64,000 nucleotides of DNA from Luzula sylvatica (GCA_946800325.1 OX326958.1:18626414-18690413); one strand, 5' to 3'; numbered from the stretch's first letter, positions 33,311 through 45,865 are shown. A program made the numbers and translations. The notes: generated by a model from the letters alone, not told the origin.

Positions 33311-33815
33311 GATTAACCAACTCCCCCCTGTAGTAAAACAAAACAACGTTACCATTTTTTCCCCCTGATTCCAATAGAGAGAGGAGGCTCTCCAACTTGT
33401 TTTTATCAGTGTCCTCCCACACATCATCTAATACAAGTAGAAATTCTTTCGAACTTAAGAAATTTTTAAGAATTTCCAAATGTCTATTAAGTTTCTCTCT
33501 TGTTTGTACTCCTCTCCAGGGATGAACTCTAGCAACTCACGAATAAGCCTACCTTCATCGTAATCGATGGACACGTGAATCCACATTGTTAGTTCAAAAT
33601 ATTCTTTTATTTTTGAGTCGTTAAACACGAGTCGAGCGAGAGTCGTCTTACCGACACCTCCATTCCCTATTATGGGTAATACAGAGAGATTGATATTGGC
33701 AAAATGTGTCCCTATCAATTGACCAATTATAAATTCTTTCTCTTCATCTCTTCCAAAGACTCTCGATTCCATTAAATGTGAGGATTTTAACGGGCTTAGC
33801 ATACTAGGATTTTAA
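33311..33815 (-). pseudogene. NB-ARC fragment with internal deletion, fused behind gene C
   Basis: The minus strand reads SPLKSSHLMESRVFGRDEE, then P-loop GNGGVGKTT, a frameshift near 33470, kinase-2 FLLVLDDVW and GNVVLF, and then jumps to YYRGELVN, which in gene A lies about 130 residues further on (YYRKELVN). The GLPL and RNBS-D region is therefore deleted. The next bases are transposon-like. It is closer to genes A and B than to the NB-ARC of gene C. The junction to gene C carries a short direct repeat, AGGATTTTAACGGGCT, at about 33781 and 33806. Confidence 0.8.
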
Positions 33816-36033
33816 CGGGCTCTTCATATCTACAAAACTCACGTAATGTACGAAGTGCCGTTAGTTTTCCGACCCACGGTATTTTACTATCGAACTTTGG
33901 ACTTTTAGGCCCCCATAGGAAAGAGTTGTCTATATTTTCCTTCAACCCTCCTCGAATAATGTTATTGTTTATATCTATTACTTCTAAATGATAGAGTTTA
34001 TTTAGATTATTCAGCACATCCCTTGGGATATCATTTCGTTGCAATGGACATCGATGAAGTTGTAAGTAACGAAGATGGATGAATTCTGAAAAATTACATG
34101 TTAAAGGATCTACATCACCGGACATTGTATATATTACTAGTACAGGCAGACCTTTCAATCTCTCGAGAAAATCCTTTAGAGCAACAGCAAAATTTGAATT
34201 ATACCTTCCAATTATAATTAAAGTACTCAGATTTTCGACTTGAAGATGTTTTTTAATATGTACTATATATTTCTCTAAATTTCCACTAGGTATAGTTGAA
34301 TTATGCGATACTGAGCTTGGATAAGTTTCGGTGATGATGGATAAATGACGAATAGTATTTGGGATGCCTATGTTTAAATTGTTTGACCTAACAATTGCAA
34401 AGCAATCATGTTGTGATACTATTTGTGCTAAATCATGCGTTAGATCATGCATAACATAAGGAGAATATTCACTCTCATGAACTTTTTCGAAGAAACCTGC
34501 ATTTACTAAACTATCTAAATACATATTTCCTATATCCTCGATTGGTATGTTACTGTTATTCAAAAAAAAACCCTTGGTCAATCCACATATTAACCAATTC
34601 TTCTTTGTGGTAATTAACGCCCCTATGGAATAAAGAACAAAATGAAAAACATCTTTGTAGCGGTGGGAAGGTAGAGATTCATAACTCAATCTCAGTGCTG
34701 GCATAATATCATCAGGTCCAGTTTGAGATTTCCATTCTCCGTTATCCCTAACATTCTTCCATTAAATAACATTTGGATTTCTTCTTAACATTGCCCCAAC
34801 AGTTTTTGCCGCTAAAGGATAATTTGAAAGTTTGTTACAAATTTGTTCTCCAATTCTTTGCAAAATATTATCTTTTTCATATTTCTCATCATTAAATGCA
34901 TGTAATTTAAATAATTTCCAAAAATCTTTTTTTTCCAAACCATCCAATTTAATCATGTTTTTATCATTAATTACTTTTGCAACTGATAACTTTCTAGTTG
35001 TTAACAAAATAACATTGCCATGTTTCTCTCCATATTCCAATAGAGAGAGAGGAGGCGCTCCCACTTGCTTTTATCATTGTCCTCCTATACATCATCTAAT
35101 ACAAGTAGAATTTTTTTTGAACTCAAATATTTTTTAAGAATTTCCAATAGCCTATTTATGTTTTTCTCTTCTTTAACCTCATTTCGGGGAATGTACTCTA
35201 ACAACTCACTAACAAACCTGGCTTCATCGTAATTGACGGAGACATGAATCCACATTCTTAATTCAAAATGTTCTTTTATTTTTGAGTCGTTAAACACGAG
35301 TCTAGCAAGAGTTGTCTTACCGATACCCCCGTTCCCTACTACTGGTAATATAGAAAGATTGGTATTGGCAAAATCTTCCCCTATCAATTGACCTAATAAT
35401 TTCCTTCTCTTCATCTCTGCCAAAGATTATCGGTTCTGCTAAATGTGAGGATTTTAATGGACGTGTTGTCCTAGTGATTTCATTTAACCTAACAATTTGA
35501 TCAAGTTTTGTAGATTCAATACTTTATAGAGTTTTTCACCAGCTTCGTTTAATTTTTTAACGACAATGTGTATCCTACGGGACAAATCCATCCCCTCGAA
35601 ACTTGGTTCTCTTTTTTCTAATTAAATCATGGTCTTCCTCAATTTTTCTTTTTCTATAGAAAGGAATATAACTTATAACCATAGATAATATACTGACCGA
35701 ATCTTGAGATGCAGAAGAAGAGGCACCACCCGAACCGTTTTCTATCTCGCACTCAATGCGGTAGTACCGCATCTCGTCGAGCAAATCTTCAGCTTGATAT
35801 ACCAAATACTGAATATATTGGATATCTTTTAACAGGTCGTAATTTGGGATCCCCCTCTTGTCCTTCGCAAAACTAAGAACAGTTTTGATGAATTTGAACT
35901 CATTCTCAAGGAGTTTGTATTCCCCATTCAAACCCACATCAGATGCCCATTTCTCCAGGATATGAGTAAGATATTTATCAAAGATAACTTGGACGAACCC
36001 GCCTGCTATGCCAATAGCAGTCCCCATATCCAT
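33816..36033 (-). pseudogene. Decayed CC-NB-LRR gene C
   Basis: Fragments in order on the minus strand: coiled coil MDMGTAIGIAGGFVQ... with AEDLLDE (36033-35575), P-loop GNGGIGKTT and kinase-2 ILLVLDDV (35423-35085), RNBS-B and NYPLAAKT (35064-34762), winged helix with YVMHDLTHD and the first LRRs (34704-33830). Frameshifts or stops separate the pieces. The LRR ends abruptly after LREFC, about 700 residues short of gene B. It keeps methionine in the MHD motif, unlike A and B. The CC and P-loop segments are more diverged than those of A and B, so it is an older paralogue. Confidence 0.88.
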
Positions 36034-37310
36034 CTTATATGTACGGCTCAAGAAAAGAACTAAAATTGCGACGAGGAAGGTGAATTAAAGGAGACTGAAT
36101 AAGATGGATAATTGCGGTCGAGAAATTATAATTTTGATAAGATAATCAAATTGCATTCACGAGATGTTACGGATCATGATGAATCGGAGAAAAGATTGGA
36201 TGAAGTTTAAATAGAAAGAAGGAAATTTCAAAGAGAAGAAGAGAAAGTTTTTGTTTTTGTGTTGGAAAGATGAAGAGGAACGGACAATGAACAATGAAAG
36301 CAAGAACTGTAAACAAACAGTGGCTGCTATTTATTCCTCAAATCCATTTTAAATATACTGCTCGAGAATTATGAAATTAAAATTGGGACAAGAGAGGATT
36401 AGATGAAGTTTCTAGATAAAAGGAAATTTCAAGGAGAAAAAGAGAACCAGTTTTTTTTTTTTTTTTTTTGAAAGATGATCAGAAACAGTGAGCAAAGAAA
36501 GCAAGAACTAGTTGGAAAAAAAGTTTCGAAAACTAAGAAGTCGGCGTGGTTTATTTTCGCACACAGCGATGCTACTTATTTGCTATATCCGGGGCAAAAT
36601 TGTAATTGTAATTATAATTGAATTAATATTGTTTGTTTGTGCATTTTTTTCTACAGAAGAATCTGGGACGAATTTGCAATTGTCTGTTTGTAGTTTGTAC
36701 AGATAATCATGGAAGTGCAATTGTTGAAAAATGGATGCAAGATTATAATTGAGTGAATATAGTTTAAGTGACCCTGTCTTTGATGGAGAAATATGAGAAA
36801 GACCGTTGCATGAATATGATCCGCATGAGAGGTTTTGTGGAAATTGCATTCAAACTTATCACCACCACTCTATTAGTTCTTAGATACATTTCTTCCGCCG
36901 AGAAAGATTTATCAAGGTATTAATTTCTCTCTCATTTTTCTTAAGAAAAGGTTTATAAATCAAGTAAGATTATGCGAAATTAAATAATGTAAGGATTACC
37001 ACAAAATATCCCTCCACCCAATTGATTGGTAATAATAGCTTAAAAGAAAGATGAAGCTATTGCAAAGAGTTAATTGAATGAATTAAGAGCGATTCGAAAA
37101 ATTTCAACAAATGATCATTATGTTTCTATTTACGATGGTTGTTATTTACAAGGCAGGTCGTGCACTTTTGACGGACCCAAGACTATCATTATTTTGTCAT
37201 TATAATTTAAAAGTAACACGTACCAAATTACATCCGGATCCAAATCCGATACTAAAATCGTATATCCGGATCCGGATTCGGATCCAAATCCGACACTAAA
37301 ATCGTATATC
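36034..37310. other. Upstream region of gene C and spacer
   Basis: Contains two promoter-type repeat units with GGAAATTTCAA(A/G)GAGAA (near 36220 and 36425), as upstream of genes A and B. After about 36500 no gene is recognised. About 37225-37310 has two copies of a CCAAATCCGA(T/C)ACTAAAATCG phrase with GGATCCGGAT, probably an old MITE that hosts the hAT element at 37311. Confidence 0.5.
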
Positions 37311-38341
37311 CAGGCCCGGTATTATTATTTTGGAGGCCTGTGACGAACAAAATCGCATGATCTCGAAAAAAATATAAAAAGACAATTGTAAATATGAAAA
37401 TTCTAAAATAATAACAAAATTCAACTTGATTCTTACAAATATGACACATATATACACACAACAAACGAAGGCAATGCATTGTACTAATTTTTAGATATTT
37501 CATCTTAGACATTTCAAACACCTTTAAATTTTATCTTGGACTTTTCATCAAACACTTTGGACACAATTATGAAAAAATATGTTTTTCTACACATAAACCT
37601 CTCATGAAAATGGAGGTCTTCCATTGCACTACATCATTGATATAACCATAAAAATCAATTACTCAAAACAAAAATCTCCCATAATCATGTTTACGTTCTA
37701 TCTTAAACATTTCATCGAACACCTTGACTACGACATATAAAAACATATTTTTCTATAAATAAATTTCTCATAAAAATGGTTGCCTTGCACTATATCATTG
37801 TAATAACGTATTAAACTCATTTTTAGAAATATAAATTCATAGTAATTATGTTTATATTTTATGTTAGACATTTCATCGAACACCTTGAGCACGACCCGTT
37901 ATTTTTTTCTCAACACATAAACATTCCAAAAAAATTGAGGCCTATCATTTTTGGAGGTCTCGCATTGCACTACATCATTGATATAACCATAAAATTAATT
38001 TCTCAAAACAAATTTTTTTCATAATCATGTTTACTTTCTATCTTAAACATTTCATCGAACACCTTGACTACGACATGTAAAAACATATTTTTCTATACAT
38101 AAATTTCTCATAAAAATGGTCCCTTGCATTATATCATTGTAATAGCGTATTAAACTCATATGAAAAATACAAAATCATCGTAATTATGTTTGTATTTTAT
38201 GTTGGACATTTCATCGAACACTTTGAGCATGACCCGTTATTTTTTTTTCTCAACACATAAACATTCCAAAAAAATGGAGGTCTCGTATTTTTGGAGGCAT
38301 GCGGCGTCCGCCAAACCAGCCAATGGCCAGGGCCGGCCCTG
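37311..38341. mobile_element. hAT-like element with internal tandem repeat
   Basis: Ends CAGGCCCGG and CCGGCCCTG, typical of plant hAT elements, flanked by 8-bp duplications CGTATATC (37303-37310) and CATATATC (38342-38349). The interior carries two copies of a roughly 345-bp tandem unit (about 37621-37965 and 37966-38290) including CATTTCATCGAACACCTTGA. No intact transposase frame. Confidence 0.72.
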
Positions 38342-38489
38342 CATATATCAGATCCGAATAAAAGTAACTGGATCCGTTCTTGATATTTTTTTTTTTGATC
38401 CGTATATTTTTTCGAATATGGTTCGGATCGGTATAGATAATATCCGCACCATTTACACCTCTATTGGTATCCTAGAAAATATATTAGCA

Positions 38490-38743
38490 TATGTTATAAA
38501 TAATTATTGTAAGGATGCCCAAATTATAACTGAAAATTGAATATTGATGGGAGTAATTTTAGGGATTTCATTATATCTTCCATTGTATTTATTTTGGTAT
38601 TGTAACGGTTCCTTATTTCTTGCACTCACCTCTAGTATATAAAGAGGATGAAGGTTATTGTAATTTTCAGAATTATTGAAGTAAAAATTCAACTCTCTCA
38701 ATTTCTTGTGTTCTTGTTACTTTATTTTTCAACAACATCGGCA
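38490..38743 (+). mobile_element. Possible solo LTR
   Basis: Starts TGTTATAAATAATTATTG and ends with TTTCAACA, with a TATATAAAG box near 38636 and a leader-like T-rich 3' part, as in short Copia LTRs. I could not find a clear 5-bp target duplication, so the call is tentative. Confidence 0.35.
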
Positions 38744-38749
38744 TTTTGT

Positions 38750-39899
38750 ATACAACTCTTGAAAGTCTCTTTCAGAATTTTTTTTTTATTAAATAATAAT
38801 ATTTTTTAATTACACCCAACAAACGTTTGCTTGTCGTTAACAATATTTTCTTTATGTTAATAAATCCACAATAATAACATACAATTCTTTGTGTAAGACA
38901 CTCAACCAACTAGGCTGTGGGTCATTGGCAAAAAGAATCTCTAATTTCATCTCACAATTAATATTAATATTAGTTTCACAACATAATCAACAAGATAAAT
39001 AATCATGCAAAACTTTACTTGCTTCATTTTGATGAAATTTTAGGCATGTCGGCAACATCAGGGAGATGAAAGCAAAGTGGTCCTCAAGTCTCCGAGACAA
39101 TAGATGAAAGAGGTGGAGCCGAGACAATAAAAGTGGTGGTTAGACTTGGACCTTTTTTTTGTAACTTTTTGAAACTCCGGACCCACTTGGCAAGTAGCAA
39201 AAGCCTCCAAAAAAAGACATATTATTTATGTGTAATTTAATTTTAGTTAACTCGTGAGGAGACAAAGGAGTTAACTGTTGGATGACTCACACGGAACTCC
39301 TGAAGTAAATTGATAGACACGAGCCGAAGCTCTTCAAGAATCGGCAGATTTGGTGCGAGTTTGGTTGGAGATTCGAAACTAAAATGTATTGACATATTTT
39401 TTTATGAATTACATTCTCATGTTTGGTTTGCACTAAGTAATAAAATAAAATATACTCGATTTTATATAACATAATTGGTGGGAATATAATTATTACCAAA
39501 AATAATGGCTTTTCTCTATCTCCATGAGAAGAAAATACATTTTCTTTTCCTTTAAAAAATTAATCGGTTCAACCTTCTATGAATAAATTTATTTTTAAAT
39601 TTTCAGAATATGCAATGGAATAAATAAGTGTACGGACCGAACATAATAATATAATATGTCATGTAATGATATGTTTTGGAATGAGATTTCTTGACATATC
39701 TTCTGTGAAAACATTCTTTAAAGCACGGACAAAACAGCCTTCTATAGTAAGCACTAGTTTTCTGATCTCATTCTTTCACTAGAATTAGAACTGGTACAAC
39801 TATTGCCCTTTCTAAAAACTGGAAGATTTGATTTGAAAGTCCAAATGCTTTAGTTAGGGATGTACAGTTCGAGAGAAGTATATTGGCCGATTTTCAAGT
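38750..39899. other. Spacer, no gene seen
   Basis: AT-rich sequence. The part at 39040-39130 is GC-richer and could be a retroelement relic, but I cannot assign it. Confidence 0.4.
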
Positions 39900-40813
39900 C
39901 CCAATTTTAAACATCATTATTTTCTATAAGAGATGAATCTTCTTCCTAATAGGGCAAAGTTAATTTTATCATTATTTATTGGAAGGGCCATGACATTCAG
40001 AAAAGAGGCGTATTTGAACAATATAAATTGCAGATAAATTGGATGTCTTTAAAGGATGCATTCCAAAACTAGTTGACTATGCTGGAGAACGTCCAGTGGT
40101 TTGAGGTACCAGAGGGGAAGGATTGTTCATGATTTATATAAATACACGATTCAAGCTATTTTTTTTAATTTACATGTAGTGATATGTTTGACTGTGTGAA
40201 AAAAAAAAATAAGGACGACGCTATTGCAAGAGCTAACATGACTTAATAAATAGCGATTTCAAATTTTTTTACCAAATGATTATTTTGCCACTATTAATGA
40301 TGTTTGATATTTATTACATTTCTTAATTTGTTTATTATCTCTCATAAATGTATATTAGAATTGAGAAATATCAAAATAACATGTCTCATAATAATAATAA
40401 TAATTATTATTATTATTATTATTATAAGATGAAGTTATTTCCAAATTCAAAGACTAAATAGTCATTTTTCGGAAGAAAATTTAAGATTATTGACATCAAT
40501 AAAAAAAATGCATGAATATTTGGTATAATTGGATTAAAGAATCATTGATGAAAATCTATCGAGAATTATATTCCTTTGTGCAGAAGAGAGATCTCACATT
40601 ATTTGATATAATTAATCAATTGCATGAGGTAGAGATTAATACATTATTTAATTTATTGGAGGCTTTATCAGATGTAACAGATAACCAGTTGCAATTGAGC
40701 TACCAACTTTACCAGCTTTGCTGAAATGTCCATTTAAATCCTCTAATTAAAGATAGAGTGTTGTGGCAAGGTACCTCAAAAGAAATCAAACAAAACAATG
40801 CTATAAATCTCAA
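39900..40813 (+). pseudogene. Old LINE relic, part 1
   Basis: Scattered matches to the LINE RT C-terminal region, including FIWKGHDIQKRGVFEQ-like sequence near 39985 and a 70-codon frame at 40512-40724 (WYNWIKESLMKIYRELYSF). It continues at 43007-43120 beyond the Helitron-like insert, and again after 45190. Highly decayed. A short AAT/ATT microsatellite lies at 40388-40425. Confidence 0.5.
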
Positions 40814-43006
40814 CTAGGAGAATACTCGCGCTACGCAGCGAGGATGTTAATTATGTTTTTCATTATAATATAAAGTACTTATAAATATGATGATATTAGT
40901 AATATCATTTCATAATATAATTTTTGAACTAATTTGTTTATGATTATGTATAAGTTTTTCAATTATTTTACATTATGATGACACAAAATTTCATTTTCTT
41001 AATCAAGTAATAACACTCATATTAATGTGATTGTATAATAATAATAATAATATATGAGGTATAACATGATTTTACAAAAAAACATAAAAATAAATATTAT
41101 ATCATTGTTGTTCATAATATTTCATACAATATCAAATGTAAAAAATAATAAATCATAGAACATACGTAGTAACATATAAATAATTATCAAGTACTAATAA
41201 TTTGCTATTGATTCAAAATGCAATAGAAATTATAAATTATAAATAATAAATCATACAACATACGTAGTAACATATAATTAATTATCAAGTACTAATAATT
41301 TGTTATTGATTCAAAATACAATGCAAATTATAAATAATATCAAACTTAATAGTGAAAGTAATTTAATAAATAATATAAAAAATTAATTTAGCATAACATA
41401 AATATAAATTATTTTAAGTCATATGAGTTTTTTTAACTTTATATTTTTAAAAATAACATTACTATTTTGTAAGTGTTAATAAATTAAAAAAATTTCGATG
41501 GATAAACTACTTTTATTTCTATTATTTTTCAAAGAAAATAATATTAAATTTGTTTGATTAAAAACACAAATATACTCAACTTAGTTTTATATGCTATTAG
41601 TATAGTTGTAATTTCTAAAAAATAAATATTAATATTTAAAATTCTATGTAAATAAAATAATTAAAATAATTATTTGTAAAAATGCATTTTTTGCATTGCA
41701 TTTTTTACATAATATTTTTACAAATTCAAATTATGAAAAATTGTATGTATGAACTATGCTAATATGTAGAGCTGGCAAAATCTGACCCGACCCGAAAAAA
41801 TGACCCGACCCGCCCGAACCCGAACCCGACCCGACGCGAAAATATTGACAAGTCAACGACCCGAACCCGAACCCGAAACCAAAACCGAATGACCCGAACC
41901 CGAAATCGACCCGAAACCGAATGACCCGAACCCGAAACCGACCCGAAACCGAATGATCCGAATCCGAAATCGACCCGAAACCGAATGACCCGAAACCCGA
42001 ACTAACCCGAACCCGAATGACCCGAAATTCGTGACCCGAATGACCCGAAATTCACGACCCGAATGATCCGAAAATTAAAATATTATTCTTAAAATCAATA
42101 TAATCTTGCTAAAATATATTGAAATCAATAAAATAAATCCGGAATTACCCGAAAACTAAATTTTTGGAAAATCAAATGATTCGAAATCAAATTTTGCGAA
42201 ATCCGAATTAACCGAAAATCAAAATAGCCAAGACCCGAATGACCCGAAAACCGAAACGATCCGGAACCGAATGACCCGAAAATCAAAATAGCCAAGACCC
42301 GAATGACCCGAAAACCGAAACGACCCGAAACCGAATGACCCGAAAACCGAAACGACCCGAAACCGAATGACCTGAAAACCGAAACGACCCGAACCCGAAC
42401 GACCCGAAACCCGAACGACCCGCGACCCGACGACCCGAATGACCCGCAAACCGAAACGACCCAAACCCGAAATGACCCGACCCGACGACCCGACCTGCCC
42501 GATTGCCACCTCTATGAATATGGATGTCAAAATAAAAAGAAAATTAAAACGAATATAATATTTGATGAATTTTTAAAATTAAAATTCTAAAAATAATACT
42601 ATTATATGTTGTATGTTTGTAATATTATATATTAAGTTATTAGTATTTCATATGTTAATTTTTCATCTTCCATTGTATTCACATTTGATCATATAAACTC
42701 ATGTGAAATGATAAACAATTATATAAACTTAGTCTAACATGAAGCTAACCAATAAAAGTATTCCACATCATTAATATATGATGATGTGGCTTTCTAAAAA
42801 TCCTTAAAACATAGTGTAAAATAAGACACTTAAATGTCTACAAAGAAAAAATGTTTATAAAAAATCAATGATTAATCAATGGTCTAAATTTTGCCACATA
42901 TTATAATCAATGGTTAAAAAGAAAAGTAATGATGTTAAAAAGAAAGTGATGATGTGGCACAAGAAAATTACAAAAAGTTGGGTCCAAAATAAGAGTGCGG
43001 ATAAAT
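40814..43006 (-). mobile_element. Helitron-like non-autonomous element, copy 3
   Basis: The minus-strand 3' end at 40814 has CTAG, a GC-rich hairpin (about 40826-40843) and a flanking A. The 5' end TTTATCCGCACTC is at 43006. It interrupts the old LINE, whose zinc-binding region resumes at 43007. It contains a nested hAT MITE (41767-42514); without that its length is about 1.44 kb, like copies 1 and 2. No coding. Confidence 0.7.
41767..42514. mobile_element. hAT-like MITE of GACCCGAA repeats
   Basis: 748 bp with inverted ends TAGAGCTGGCAA and TTGCCACCTCTA, filled mostly with GACCCGAACCCGAA and GACCCGAAAACCGAAAC repeats. Flanks CTAATATG (41759-41766) and TGAATATG (42515-42522) match an 8-bp duplication with two changes. 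The sister Helitron-like copy has the empty site CAAATATG near 12380. Frames through it (for example 42530-42219 minus) are repeat artefacts. Confidence 0.78.
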
Positions 43007-43124
43007 TTGAAGATCCATCTAGCGAATCAAATCTAATATGGAAACTAAAATTACCTTATAGACTCAATGTATTTCTTTGGTTTTGTATCCAAAATAAAAT
43101 TTCAAAAGAAAGGTTATAATCTGA
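43007..43124 (+). pseudogene. Old LINE relic, part 2 (zinc-binding region)
   Basis: Encodes SNLIWKLKLPYRLNVFLWF and CIQNKISKERL, matching the region just before the CCHC-like motif of LINE ORF2 (compare YLCIQNKILIIDNL at 59.5 kb). The motif itself resumes at about 45190. Confidence 0.7.
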
Positions 43125-45190
43125 GGAGTTGATAAATCGCAAAATAGGTCGTTTAAATGTTCTAATTCAACTTGCGAGTTACTCAAAAATTATTTTTAAA
43201 CAACTACTAGAATAGGCTAAGTAGAGGTTCGTTCCAAGGAAATTTTGCGTATAATCGAATTTTTAATTCTAAAATTATTTCTACTGATCCAAAAATTATG
43301 AGATTATGTCACAATCAAGATCTAGAGTTCACAAGGTATCTCTCAAAATATCAACCTCAAATTGACAAGATTAAAGCCTACACAAATTATAGAACACAAG
43401 GCTAATCAAGGCACTAATTAAATTTCAGAAAAATATAGATCGAAAATCAAGATCTCAAATTTAGTACAAAGATTCACAATTTGATACTGAGAGAGATAAC
43501 AGAAGAATTTCACAGTTTTGAGCTTTCAGTGAAAAGTAATGATCTAATTACAAATAGGTCCCTGGAAGATTACAGAATAGTCCATGCAGTTTTGAGATTG
43601 AGTAACAGATTTCAAAAATTCAGATCAAATAGGAAATTGCATGAAATTGATTGATTCCAGATGTATGTTAAACTAGAGATTCATATCTAAACAGTGATGA
43701 CAAACAATGAATATTATCAGATGTAAAAGTTCCTCAAACAGATCAAACAAATCAGCACCAGAATTTGAGTATTTCACAAAAAAAATGCAAGAAAAATTCT
43801 ACAAAAATTCCACAAACTATATTTCACATTATATAACAAGTTCACAAAGAGATTTCGATCAGATCTAACAATTCCTAATTAAAATCCTAAACTAGAGAAA
43901 GAAAATACCGAAAAAAGTGATGAAATGGAGTCCAAGATCTCGTCTTGGTGATGTCCTCGTGCCTTCACGCCTTGAGAGGAGGTCAGAGGAGGAGGAGAGA
44001 AACTTCGTATCCGGTTCGGAGAAAGTGGAGAGAGGAAAAGCTCCTCGGATCGGCCTCGAAAACCGTGCGGAGACACGATCTTCTCGGCAAAATGGCTCGA
44101 CGACGAGCGAGAGGAGCTTGAGAGCTTCTTAACAATGGAGGGGGAAGAGGCTAAGACCTTACCTTCCCCCTAGAATGGAGGGTTGACCAATGGGGACCAA
44201 GGGTAATTTGAGAGAGGAGTTTTGGGTGTCTTTTATAGGAGAAAAGAGGGGGAAACAATTTGAAAATTCCAGATATGAGAATTCCACTTGCATGAGTAGA
44301 TAGAGCCACTTGTGCTGAATCCAACGGTCTAAAAATCATCAAAATCGGTTAAGAAATGAGGGAGAAAACTCGAAAATAACCTTGAAGATATTTCTCAAAG
44401 ATCCAGATTAATTCCTTTTAATTCATCCGAAATTCAGCCCAAAAATTAGTTCATCTCCATTGAAGACAGAAATGGACAGAATGGGCCTTCGTTTTGTTGT
44501 TTAATTCCTTCTTGGGCTGGGAAATGGAGAGGTCCAATATAATGGATTGGAGAGGATTTATTTTTCTGTTGGAGCCTAAAGAGTTTGTTCAAACAACCCT
44601 TGATGATTTTCTGTGGCGTGCATACTGTATCTCAGCGTGTAAAGAGAAGAGAGAGAGGGATGTCAGTGCCTTGCAGCGCGGGTTACACACTCTACAATTC
44701 ACACCAGATCTCGTGCACAGTACTCAGTTGACTGGTCATCAGTTCATCCGCTGCAGAGAAACTGGTGTGGTCTTCCGTGTAGCGAACAGCAGACAGAGCG
44801 TTAAACAGGTCCGCTGGGTTGGTCGTGGGTTTTCATCCGCCACAAGGGATCGTGACAGGTTAAATGGGTGCTGGCTGTGCTGGCCTCGGTGAAATGAGTC
44901 AGTTTTGACTCAGGTGCGTCCATCCGTGTAACGGGTCACGTTCTTGACCCGTTTGGAGTGAAAGCTCGATTTCTATCTCATGCTTCCGTCAAATATCATC
45001 ATATGATATTTCAAATCGATCGGCACGACGAGACCGATCCATCTACAATTCTGGTTTTGCGAGATATTGCACTTTTCACCTGACATTAATACAAAAACAC
45101 AATTTAAAGTATTTAATCTCAATAAATTGGAATTATGAATATTTGGTATACTTTAATCATATTTATGTATTTAAATTCTATATTTTGTGC
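43125..45190. mobile_element. Unclassified 2-kb insert in the LINE relic
   Basis: The LINE frame stops after KISKERL and resumes with MKNPLFKSQCTLCKVDEE at about 45197, so about 2.07 kb was inserted. The insert is GC-richer at 43900-44900. Ends and target duplication are unclear. On the minus strand the left part resembles the terminal region of a long LTR, but I cannot confirm that. A 132-codon frame at 44494-44892 has no recognised domain. Confidence 0.45.
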
Positions 45191-45316
45191 ATGTAAAAAG
45201 TGATGAAAAATCCCCTTTTCAAGAGTCAATGTACTTTGTGTAAAGTGGATGAGGAATAGGTACACCACATATTAAAGAATGCTCTTATGCAAAATCGACT
45301 TGGAATAAGATATCAG
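45191..45316 (+). pseudogene. Old LINE relic, part 3
   Basis: Reads SQCTLCKVDEE, a stop, then VHHILK and, after a shift, CSYAKSTWNKIS: the Cx2C...H...C motif of LINE ORF2. It is followed directly by the hAT MITE at 45317; a short continuation may follow at 45874-45960. Confidence 0.65.
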
Positions 45317-45865
45317 CTATGTTGCACGGATACGGATACGGGTAGCGTATCCGATACGATACGGATACGGCGATACGGTAATTTTCAAAAAATCACGGAT
45401 ACGGATACGGCTATATAATTATTAGTTTAATATATTTATATTATATATAATTAATAAATAAGTAATAAATTAATAACATTTTTAAATTAAATATCATGAC
45501 AATAAATAATGTCAACCAAACAATACAAGTATCATAAAACTATCATAAACTTGTTCTTGAAATATTTTAGAACTAATCTAGAAGTATCCTAGAAGTATCC
45601 TATATAATTTATTTAAAAATATTATGGGCCAAAATACATAATGGGCCGAAGTATCCTAAATGGAGTATCTCTGCCGTATCCTGAACGTATCCCCAGCCGT
45701 ATCCTACCGTATCACCGCCGTATCCGAAAAAAATAAATATTAAAATATTCGGATACGCCACGTGGCGTATCCGATACGTATCCGAGCCGTATCGCACCCG
45801 TATCCGTATCGGATACGCGTATCCTCAGGATACTTCTGCATTTTTGAAATATCCGCGTAACATAG
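45317..45865. mobile_element. hAT-like MITE of GGATACGG repeats, copy 1
   Basis: 549 bp, ends CTATGTTGCACGGATACGG and ATCCGCGTAACATAG. Flanked by a perfect 8-bp duplication GATATCAG (45309-45316, 45866-45873). Subterminal GATACGG/CGTATCC repeats occur in both orientations. A close relative is at 48918-49485. Confidence 0.85.

Noticed and set aside
42219..42530. A 103-codon glycine/arginine/valine-rich frame
   Set aside because: Translation of the GACCCGAA repeat of a MITE.
43879..44076. Short open frames in the GC-richer part of the unclassified insert
   Set aside because: No domain and no supporting splice or homology signal; frames on both strands.
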